Shown: in pieces, positions 1-6,203 of the stretch | Layout of the letters: every line of letters begins with the position of its first letter | Numbering within the stretch: the stretch's first letter is position 1 | Source: Enterobacteriaceae endosymbiont of Donacia bicoloricornis | GTDB lineage: Bacteria > Pseudomonadota > Gammaproteobacteria > Enterobacterales > Enterobacteriaceae | Length of the DNA: 7,582 nt | Assembly (NCBI RefSeq): GCF_012567955.1 | Contig: NZ_CP046186.1 | Location: 386,476-394,057 of the forward strand | Direction: 5' to 3' | Notes under the pieces: generated by a model | What the model was told of the DNA's origin: nothing | The model's input: the letters and a program-made list of their open reading frames with translations, nothing else | The model's database searches: none | Made by a program: the position numbers and the translations under genes

Positions 1-1968
1 AGATATAACTAATATTTTATTATTTTTATTTTTAATTATTAATGGAGGTAATATTTCTGCTTTTTCTGATAAAATAATAGATAATTTACCATTTCTATTA
101 CATGCTATTAAATCATTAAATTTACATATAAAACCATAACCAGCGCTAGAAGATAAAAGAATTTCTCTATCATTAGATTCCATTAATAAACTTTTAATTA
201 TAGATCCTTGTGAAATATTTAATTTTCCATGTAAAGGTTCTCCACTACTACGTGCTGCAGGTAAAGAAAATGGATCAATACTATAACTACGTCCTTTGGA
301 ATCTAAAACAACTATTGTTTGATTTTTTTTCCCTTTTACTGAAAGTAAAAAAGAATCTCCTGATTTATAATTTAAATTTAAAGGATCTATTGTATGCCCT
401 TTTGCACATCTTATCCAACCCATTTTAGATAGAATAATCGTAATTGGTTCATTTGAAATTAATTCAGATTCATTTAATAATTTTGCATCTTTTCTTTTTT
501 TGAGTATTGAACGACGTATATTACCATAATTATCTGAAGCTAATAATATTTCTTTTTTTAAAAATAAATTCATATTTTTTTCTGAAAATAATATTTTTTT
601 AATATTTTTATATTTTATTTCTAATTTTTTTTTTTCATCAATCAGTTTTTTTTTTTCTATAAATGAAATAGAACGTAATTTAAAATTTAGTAATGTTTCT
701 ATTTGTATATCAGTAAGTTTAAATTTTTTTTTAAAAATATCACTAGGATTTGGATTTAAACGAATAATGTTTATAAATTCTTCTAAATGAGAATAAACGA
801 TTAATAACCCTGTAATTATATGTAATCTTTTACATATTTTTTGTAAATTAAAATTTAAACGTTTTTTTACTATTTTTTTTCTAAATATAATCCATTCGGA
901 TAATATTTCTATTAAATTTTTTACAGCAGGTTTATTATTTAAACCTATCATATTTAAATTGATACGATAACTTTTTTCTAAATCGGTAGTAAAAAACAAA
1001 TGATACATAATTTGTTCAATTTTTAAATAATTAAAATTATTACGAATAATAATAATTATCCTAGTAGGATTTTCATAATCAGATTCATCTCTAATTTCGT
1101 CAATCATTGGTAATTTTTTATTTCTCATTTGTGTAGTAATTTGTTCAATAATACGTACTCCAGAAATTTGATAAGGTAATGATGTAATAATAATTTTATT
1201 ATCTTTTGTTTTCCATGATGCTCTTAATTTAATAGAACCTCTACCTTTTTTATAAATTTTATAAATTTCATCTTTAGATGTTATAATTTCACTTCCAGTA
1301 GGAAAATCAGGACCTTGAATTATATTTAAAATTTCTTTTAATTTTATTTTAGGAAAGTCAATTAATTTAATTATAGCATTAGATATTTCTTTAATATTAT
1401 GAGGAGGAATATCTGTTGACATACCTACCGCTATCCCTGTTGATCCATTTAAGATAATATTAGGTAAACATGCAGGTAATATTTTAGGTTCAAATAATGT
1501 TCCATCAAAATTTGGTATAAAATTTACAGTTCCTTTTACAATTTCATTTAATAATATATTAGAATATTTTGATAAACGAGCTTCCGTATATCTCATCGCA
1601 GCAAAAGATTTAGGATCATCTTGAGAACCCCAATTACCTTGTCCTTCTATTAAAGGATATCTATAAGAAAATGATTGAGCCATTAAAACCATTGCTTCAT
1701 AACATGCGACATCCCCATGGGGATGATATTTACCAATAACATCACCGATTGTTCTAGCAGATTTTTTAAATTTACACGAATATTTTAATCCTAATTCAGA
1801 CATAGCATATATAATTCTTCTTTGTACTGGTTTTAATCCATCTCCAATATGGGGTAATGCTCGATCAGATATTACATAAATAGAATAATTTAAATAAGCA
1901 TGTTCTGCAAATTTATCTAACTGCATAGATTCTGACTCTATTAAATTTTTTTGTACCAATTTATTCAT
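1..1968 (-). CDS. parC: DNA topoisomerase IV subunit A (ParC), 3' end outside window
   Basis: Reading the minus strand from an ATG at 1968, the frame stays open for 656 codons to position 1, so the C-terminal end (roughly 100 residues by comparison with the 752-residue E. coli protein) lies outside. ParC with ParE forms topoisomerase IV, which decatenates daughter chromosomes. Visible landmarks are YLNYS near residue 25, [10 protein letters not shown] (42-51), KKSART (68-73), KYHPHGD (80-86), QGNWGS, and the DNA-cleaving tyrosine Y127 in [10 protein letters not shown] (E. coli Tyr120). GTTGIAVGM-type and MRNKKLP motifs follow, and the beta-pinwheel C-terminal domain begins near residue 515. 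ParC rather than GyrA is indicated by [22 protein letters not shown] and the MGW(I)RxAKGH stretch. An AGGA ribosome-binding site (1978-1981) sits 9 nt before the start. The residue matching the quinolone-contact Ser80 is Val87. Two A11 runs lie in the coding strand but remain in frame. Confidence 0.96.
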   Translation of the reverse strand, partial: MNKLVQKNLIESESMQLDKFAEHAYLNYSIYVISDRALPHIGDGLKPVQRRIIYAMSELGLKYSCKFKKSARTIGDVIGKYHPHGDVACYEAMVLMAQSFSYRYPLIEGQGNWGSQDDPKSFAAMRYTEARLSKYSNILLNEIVKGTVNFIPNFDGTLFEPKILPACLPNIILNGSTGIAVGMSTDIPPHNIKEISNAIIKLIDFPKIKLKEILNIIQGPDFPTGSEIITSKDEIYKIYKKGRGSIKLRASWKTKDNKIIITSLPYQISGVRIIEQITTQMRNKKLPMIDEIRDESDYENPTRIIIIIRNNFNYLKIEQIMYHLFFTTDLEKSYRINLNMIGLNNKPAVKNLIEILSEWIIFRKKIVKKRLNFNLQKICKRLHIITGLLIVYSHLEEFINIIRLNPNPSDIFKKKFKLTDIQIETLLNFKLRSISFIEKKKLIDEKKKLEIKYKNIKKILFSEKNMNLFLKKEILLASDNYGNIRRSILKKRKDAKLLNESELISNEPITIILSKMGWIRCAKGHTIDPLNLNYKSGDSFLLSVKGKKNQTIVVLDSKGRSYSIDPFSLPAARSSGEPLHGKLNISQGSIIKSLLMESNDREILLSSSAGYGFICKFNDLIACNRNGKLSIILSEKAEILPPLIIKNKNNKILVIS

Positions 1969-1977
1969 ATATAATTT

Positions 1978-1981
1978 TCCT
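1978..1981 (-). promoter_or_regulatory. ribosome-binding site of parC
   Basis: AGGA on the minus strand, 9 nt upstream of the ATG at 1968. This is one of the few recognisable Shine-Dalgarno sequences in the window. It favours 1968 as the start over the internal ATG fifteen codons in (near 1926). Confidence 0.6.
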
Positions 1982-2012
1982 AATTATAATTTATATAAAT
2001 TAAACATTTGTT

Positions 2013-2040
2013 ATTATAAAGAAAATTTATAATATTTTAA
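2013..2040 (-). promoter_or_regulatory. possible parC promoter
   Basis: On the minus strand a perfect TATAAT (2018 to 2013) lies 16 nt downstream of TTAAAA (2040 to 2035), which matches four of six bases of the -35 consensus. It would give a leader of roughly 40 nt before the parC start. In DNA this AT-rich, such matches arise readily by chance, so this is only a candidate. Confidence 0.28.
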
Positions 2041-2087
2041 CTATAAAATGAAATTTTTATTTAACTTCAAAATTTAAATAAATTAAA

Positions 2088-2117
2088 TTGAATTTTATAG
2101 AATAAATATGTTATTTT
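2088..2117 (+). promoter_or_regulatory. possible aroF-tyrA promoter
   Basis: TTGAAT (2088-2093) and TATTTT (2112-2117) are separated by 18 nt, about 35 nt before the aroF start. Each matches four of six consensus bases. No TyrR-box-like sequence (TGTAAA-N6-TTTACA) is visible anywhere in the 1969-2151 spacer, unlike the TyrR-repressed E. coli aroF promoter. The rest of the spacer is featureless AT-rich DNA. Confidence 0.28.
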
Positions 2118-2151
2118 TATGCAATAGTATTTTTTTTATGGATATTTTATT

Positions 2152-3210
2152 ATGAAAGATATTTATTTTAAAAATAAAAGATATTTAATAACTCCTAAAG
2201 AATTAAAAATTAAATTACCTATCTCTAAAAAAAACAAAGAACAAATATTAAATTCACGTAAAATTATATCAGATATTATTTCAGGTAAAAATCATAAATT
2301 ATTAATTATTTGTGGACCTTGTTCTATTCATAATATTGATGAAGCAATAGAATATAGTAAATTTTTAAAAAAAATGTTTTCTAAAATTCATAATAATATA
2401 TACCTTGTTATGAGAGTATATTTTGAAAAACCTAGAACTATTTTAGGATGGAAAGGATTAATTAATGATCCATACATGGATCATTCTTTTAATATAAACA
2501 AAGGATTATATTTAGCACGAGAATTGTTAATTAAATTAGTTAAAAATAATATTCCATTAGCAACAGAAATATTAGATCCTAATACATTAAAATATCTTGA
2601 TGATCTGTTAAGTTGGATAGCTATTGGCGCACGTACTGTAGAATCACAAGTACACAGAGAAATAGCTTCTTCAGTTAATATTCCTGTAGGTTTTAAAAAT
2701 AATATAGACGGAAATATTTCTTCGGCTATTAATGCAATTCAAGCTTCTGCTATAGAACATCATTTTATTAGTCTAGATAATAATGGTAAAATTTGTATTA
2801 TTGATACTAAAGGAAATAAAAATTGTCATCTTATTTTAAGAGGGGGTAAAAAACCTAATTACTATAAAGATGATATTTTATCATGTGAACAATCTTTATT
2901 AAAAGTAAATTTAAAACCTAAAATTATGATAGATTGTAGTCATGGAAATTCTAATAAAGATTTTAAAAAACAAATTTTAGTTATTCAATCCATAATTTCA
3001 CAAATTAAAGAAGGAAATAATTCTATTATAGGTATAATGCTTGAAAGTTATATTAAAAACGGAAATCAGATTTTAAATATTCAAAATTATAAAGAATTAA
3101 AATATGGAATATCAATTACAGATGGATGTATAGATTTACAAACAACAAAAAATATTTTATATAAAATTAATAATGAATTAGATTTCATTCTTAAAAAACG
3201 TTTGTTATAA
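2152..3210 (+). CDS. aroF: 3-deoxy-D-arabino-heptulosonate-7-phosphate (DAHP) synthase, AroF type
   Basis: This enzyme condenses phosphoenolpyruvate and erythrose 4-phosphate, the first step of the shikimate pathway, in the cytoplasm. At 352 residues it is full length (E. coli about 350-356). The metal ligands are all present: C57 (GPCSIH), H264 (DCSHGNSNKD), E298 (GIMLES) and D324 (SITDGC). So are the substrate-binding residues R88 and K93 (VMRVYFEKPRT), R161 (GARTVES), K182 (VGFKN) and R230 (ILRGGK). Isozyme assignment to AroF (the tyrosine-regulated form) rests on SRKxISDIISG, CGPCSIH, IYLVMRVYFEKPRT, LATExLDPN and IDCSHGNSNKDFKKQ, and on the tyrA neighbour 32 bp downstream, as in the E. 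coli aroF-tyrA operon. The N-terminus is about five residues shorter than E. coli AroF. Residues L146, K147 and N176 replace a proline, a glutamine and a serine of the effector pocket, which suggests weakened feedback inhibition. The start is preceded only by a weak GGA. Confidence 0.95.
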   Translation: MKDIYFKNKRYLITPKELKIKLPISKKNKEQILNSRKIISDIISGKNHKLLIICGPCSIHNIDEAIEYSKFLKKMFSKIHNNIYLVMRVYFEKPRTILGWKGLINDPYMDHSFNINKGLYLARELLIKLVKNNIPLATEILDPNTLKYLDDLLSWIAIGARTVESQVHREIASSVNIPVGFKNNIDGNISSAINAIQASAIEHHFISLDNNGKICIIDTKGNKNCHLILRGGKKPNYYKDDILSCEQSLLKVNLKPKIMIDCSHGNSNKDFKKQILVIQSIISQIKEGNNSIIGIMLESYIKNGNQILNIQNYKELKYGISITDGCIDLQTTKNILYKINNELDFILKKRLL

Positions 3211-3242
3211 AATAATATCAATAAAATATAATTATAAAAGAT

Positions 3243-4325
3243 ATGTTAAATAAATTAAATTTATTACGTAATGAAATTGATAATTTAGATTTAAAATTAT
3301 TAAAAATTTTATCAAAAAGATTCGAATTAGTAAAAAAAATAGGAGCAATAAAAAATAAATATGGATTACCCCTTTATGATCCTAAAAGAGAAAAAGATAT
3401 AATTAATTTAAAAAAAAAAGAAGCAAAAAAAATAGGAATATCTGCTAATTTTATTGAAAAAATATTTTATCGAATTATTAATCAATCATATTCTTATGAA
3501 AAAATAAAAATATTTAAAAAAATAAAACCTAATTTTTTAAAAATATTAATTATTAGTTATAATAAAAATATAAGTATTTTATTTAAAGAAATGTTAGCTA
3601 TAACTGGATATGATGTTTTTTATATAGAAGAAAAAAAAATTAATATTAATAAAATTAATTATTTATTTAAAAAAATAGGTATGATTATCTTAGATGTATC
3701 AAAAACATTTTTTGAAAAATTAATTAAAAAATTGGTTTTTTTACCTAAAAATTGTATTTTAATTGATTTATCTCCTATAAAAAAAATATTTATGACGAAA
3801 ATATTAAAAATATATAAAGGACCTGTCTTAGGTTTATATTTTTTATTTAATTATAAAAAAAATCTTTTATTTAAAGAATCAATAATATATTGTTATGGCC
3901 GTAAAGAAAAACATTATATTTGGTTTTTAAAACAAATAGAAATTTGGGGATTAAAAATTAAAAATATGAATATAATCGAACATGATAAATATATTTTTTT
4001 TATAGAATCGTTAAAATATTTACATACACTAATGTATAGTATTTTTTTACTAAAAACAAAAATATCTTTAAATAAAATTTTTATTTTATCAAAACCTGTA
4101 TTTAAATTAAATTCACTAATTGTAAAAAATTTTTTTTCTACAAATCCACAATTATATTTTTATTTAATTAAATATTCTAAAAATAATACTCAAAAAATTA
4201 AAAAATATTTAGATTATATTAATAACTTAGTTATTTTAGTTAATAAAGAAAAAAAAATAAAAATAATTGATATTTTTAAGAAAATTAAAAAATTATTAGT
4301 AACAAATAAAGAATTTTTATTCTAA
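3243..4325 (+). CDS. tyrA: Bifunctional chorismate mutase/prephenate dehydrogenase (TyrA) with a degenerate dehydrogenase active site
   Basis: The protein is 360 residues long (E. coli TyrA 373) and alignable from end to end. The N-terminal chorismate mutase domain (about 1-90) converts chorismate to prephenate and keeps the expected active-site residues R9, R26, K37, D46, R49 and E50, plus the NQSYSYE stretch. The C-terminal dehydrogenase domain (about 98-360) keeps its scaffold: LxDL-xxxK (174-180), GPVLGL (193-198), GRKExxYxWFLxQIxxWG (219-236), EHD (246-248) and NPQLY (301-305). Its function has probably gone. The NAD-binding glycine loop (GGGGQMG in E. coli) reads SYNKNIS (105-111), catalytic His197 is Tyr199, and prephenate-binding Arg294 is Asn296. 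I infer a working chorismate mutase with a dead dehydrogenase. It lies 32 bp after aroF with no strong ribosome-binding site, is probably co-transcribed, and ends in a strong hairpin terminator. Confidence 0.93.
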   Translation: MLNKLNLLRNEIDNLDLKLLKILSKRFELVKKIGAIKNKYGLPLYDPKREKDIINLKKKEAKKIGISANFIEKIFYRIINQSYSYEKIKIFKKIKPNFLKILIISYNKNISILFKEMLAITGYDVFYIEEKKININKINYLFKKIGMIILDVSKTFFEKLIKKLVFLPKNCILIDLSPIKKIFMTKILKIYKGPVLGLYFLFNYKKNLLFKESIIYCYGRKEKHYIWFLKQIEIWGLKIKNMNIIEHDKYIFFIESLKYLHTLMYSIFLLKTKISLNKIFILSKPVFKLNSLIVKNFFSTNPQLYFYLIKYSKNNTQKIKKYLDYINNLVILVNKEKKIKIIDIFKKIKKLLVTNKEFLF

Positions 4326-4331
4326 AAATTC

Positions 4332-4364
4332 AAAAAACTTAATATTATTAATATTAAGTTTTTT
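4332..4364. terminator. Bidirectional intrinsic terminator between tyrA and bamD
   Basis: A perfect 15-bp stem (4332-4346 pairing with 4350-4364) has a 3-nt ATT loop. Its core, CTTAATATT/AATATTAAG, is closed by a C-G pair and flanked by A6 on the left and a run of T on the right. Each strand therefore ends in a U-run after the hairpin. It fills most of the 46-bp gap between the convergent stops of tyrA (4325) and bamD (4372), so it can serve both. It is the clearest regulatory structure in the window. Confidence 0.8.
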
Positions 4365-4371
4365 TCTATTT

Positions 4372-5115
4372 TTATTTTTTTAAAGATATTTCATTATATG
4401 AATATTTTAAAATTTTTTTAACAAAACATGTATTTACACTATTAGGATATTCTTTTAAAAAAATTAAACATCTATTAATAGTAGCTGTATAATTTTTTTT
4501 TTTTAAAAAAAAATTTATGATATTTAAATCAAATAATTGTATTCTTTTTCTCATTTTGATTAATTTTTTTTTTAAAATATTAGTATATTTACTTTTAGGA
4601 AAATTTTTAATAAATATTTTTGTATCATGAATAGCTAATTTAGTATAAAAAGGATTACAATTATTTCTATTTATGTTAAATAAAATCTGGAGTAAATTAT
4701 TAGAATCTAAAGATATTTCTGATAAAATTCTAATATAAAAAATATAACTAATAAATGCAGATGAATCATATGATTCAATAAATTCTTCTGATAATTCTAA
4801 AACATTTATAAAATCTTTATTAAGATAATTTAAATAAATTAAATAAACTAAAATTTTTTCCGTATACATATTATACGGATAATTAATATATAAATTACTA
4901 AATTGTATTAAAGCTTTTTTATATTTTTTATCAACTAAAATTTTTACAGCTTTTAAATATTCATGTTTTAATGAATTTTTTAAAATTTTTTTTTCTGGAA
5001 TTAAATAATATTCACAATTAGTTGTAAATAATAATAATATACATATTAAAATATTAATAAAAAAAAATTTATTTTTTATAAAAATTTTCATTTTCTTTTT
5101 TTCTAAAATTAACAT
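4372..5115 (-). CDS. bamD: Outer membrane protein assembly factor BamD
   Basis: BamD is the essential lipoprotein partner of BamA in the complex that inserts beta-barrel proteins into the outer membrane. The product is 247 residues (E. coli 245). A hydrophobic signal sequence (about 11-33) precedes Cys34. TPR-type helices follow, with family landmarks KKALIQFSNLYINYP (66-80), FPKSKYTNILKKKL, and KNYTATINRCLIFLKEYPNS, which matches WVAVVNRVEGMLRDYPDT of E. coli. The lipobox is degenerate: the residues before the cysteine are Thr-Thr-Asn, whereas position -1 is usually Gly, Ala or Ser. A downstream ATG at 5091 (residue 9) would give an N-terminus closer to E. coli, and neither start has a convincing ribosome-binding site. 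A T9A12 run in the coding strand stays in frame. It is convergent with tyrA and divergent from rluD, as bamD is from rluD in E. coli. Confidence 0.9.
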   Translation of the reverse strand: MLILEKKKMKIFIKNKFFFINILICILLLFTTNCEYYLIPEKKILKNSLKHEYLKAVKILVDKKYKKALIQFSNLYINYPYNMYTEKILVYLIYLNYLNKDFINVLELSEEFIESYDSSAFISYIFYIRILSEISLDSNNLLQILFNINRNNCNPFYTKLAIHDTKIFIKNFPKSKYTNILKKKLIKMRKRIQLFDLNIINFFLKKKNYTATINRCLIFLKEYPNSVNTCFVKKILKYSYNEISLKK

Positions 5116-5163
5116 ATTCTATTAATATATACTAAATTAATTTTAATAATTAAATATTAAAAT

Positions 5164-6119
5164 ATGAAATATCTAAAATTAACACTAAAAGTTTGTTCAA
5201 AATATAATAAACAAAGATTAGATGTTTTTCTTACTAAAAAAATTATACAATTTTCGAGATCACAAATAAAAAAAATTATAATTAATAATAATGTAAAAAT
5301 AAATAATAATATTATAAATATTCCTAAAAAAAAATTTTTTTAGGAGATAAAATTAAATTTTATGCTTTTATTTTAAATAAAGATAATATATGGAAAGCAC
5401 AGAATTTAAATTTAAATATAATTTATAATGATAAATATATTTTAGTTATAAATAAAATAAATAATTTAGTTGTACATCCTGCTAATAAAAATAAAAATAA
5501 TACTATTTTTAATTCTTTATTATTTCATTATCCACATTTAAGAGATGTACCCAGAGCAGGTATTGTACATAGATTAGATAAAAATACTACAGGATTAATG
5601 ATTATAGCAAAAAATATGAATTCGTATATGTTTTTAAAAAAAGAATTAAAAAAACATAATATTATTCGCGAATATGAAACTATTGTAAATGGGATAATAA
5701 AAAAAAATGGGATAATTAATTATCCAATAAAACGTGTATATAAAAAAAATTATATTTGTATGGATATTAATCCATTAGGTAAAAAAGCAATAACAAAATA
5801 TTTTGTAAAAAACATTTTTAAAAATCATACCCATTTAAGAATAAGATTAGAAACAGGTAGAACACATCAAATTAGAGTTCATTTATCTTATATTAAAAAT
5901 AGTATTGTTGGTGATTTAGTTTATAAACAATGTAAAAATAATTATATAATCAATAATTTTTATAAAAATAAAATCAATCAAATAATCCAAAGACAAGCTT
6001 TACATGCTTGTTATTTAAAATTTAAACATCCATTTTTTAACATAAATATTAAATTATATTCAAAATTACCAAATGATATAAATAATTTAATTAATTTTTT
6101 AAAAAAAAATAAAATTTAA
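5164..6119 (+). pseudogene. rluD: 23S rRNA pseudouridine synthase RluD, interrupted by one frameshift in an A9T7 run
   Basis: RluD makes the pseudouridines of helix 69 of 23S rRNA (positions 1911, 1915 and 1917 in E. coli). The first 59 codons (5164-5340) encode the S4 RNA-binding domain, with QRLDVFLTKK and FSRSQIKKII, and then hit TAG at 5341-5343. The rest is open in the -1 frame from 5343 to TAA at 6119. It holds NDKYILVINK, LVVHPA, the catalytic motif HRLDKNTTGL, REYETIV and RLETGRTHQIRVH. If one base is added at the run, the product is 318 residues (E. coli 326) and the catalytic aspartate falls at residue 139, the same number as in E. coli. Apart from this one site the gene is undamaged. 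It may be a young pseudogene, a sequencing error, or a gene rescued by polymerase slippage or -1 ribosomal frameshifting. An in-frame ATG at 5598 lies after the catalytic aspartate, so a product starting there would be inactive. Confidence 0.88.
5326..5341 (+). repeat. A9T7 homopolymer pair, site of the rluD frameshift
   Basis: Nine A (5326-5334) are followed by seven T (5335-5341), directly before AGGAGAT. In the upstream frame this reads three Lys and two Phe codons, then TAG. Adding one A or T restores PKKK(I/F)FLGD, which aligns with PKEKVLGGE of E. coli RluD. The upstream frame also contains A_AAA_AAA, a slippery heptamer of the -1 type. Confidence 0.85.
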
Positions 6120-6127
6120 AAAATAAT

Positions 6128-6156
6128 TTCATTAAAATAAATAATTAGTTTATAAT
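6128..6156 (+). promoter_or_regulatory. possible dsbA promoter
   Basis: A perfect TATAAT (6151-6156) lies 17 nt after TTCATT (6128-6133), which matches only three of six -35 bases. Both fall in the short gap after the rluD stop, about 48 nt before the preferred dsbA start. The base composition makes chance matches likely. Confidence 0.35.
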
Positions 6157-6157
6157 G

Positions 6158-6181
6158 ATAAAATCAAATTTGATCTTTTAT
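6158..6181. repeat. Imperfect inverted repeat between rluD and dsbA
   Basis: The arms are ATAAAATCAAA and TTTGATCTTTTAT, with a perfect TCAAATTTGA centre (6164-6173). There is no U-run immediately after it and almost no loop, so it is a poor terminator. It begins right after the candidate -10 and overlaps the predicted transcript start, so an operator or a leader hairpin is equally possible. Confidence 0.4.
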
Positions 6182-6203
6182 TTAATCAAGAGTGATAAAA
6201 AAT

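Noticed and set aside
210..428. 72-codon plus-strand open frame
   Set aside because: It lies wholly antisense within the well-conserved parC C-terminal domain. Its composition is what an AT-rich shadow frame gives, and nothing in it resembles a known protein.
1..1968. GyrA instead of ParC
   Set aside because: The [18 protein letters not shown] and [12 protein letters not shown] stretches and the C-terminal sequence follow E. coli ParC. The GyrA-specific features expected in these places are absent.
2028..2033. Plus-strand TATAAT as the aroF promoter -10
   Set aside because: The nearest -35-like TTGTTA (2008-2013) leaves a spacer of only 14 nt, and the site is about 120 nt from aroF. A chance match is likely in this composition.
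2152..3210. AroG or AroH isozyme
   Set aside because: Several diagnostic stretches (CGPCSIH, LATExLDPN, DCSHGNSNKDF) match AroF, and tyrA follows directly as in the aroF-tyrA operon.
5598..6119. Stand-alone 173-residue gene starting at ATG 5598
   Set aside because: The same frame continues upstream to 5343 with clear RluD sequence, including the catalytic aspartate at 5577-5579. This ATG is an internal methionine, not a real start.
6192..6203. GTG at 6192 as the dsbA start
   Set aside because: The only ribosome-binding-like sequence (AAGAG, 6188-6192) overlaps this codon. The ATGs at 6204 and 6207 give a signal peptide of more typical length. It cannot be excluded from sequence alone.
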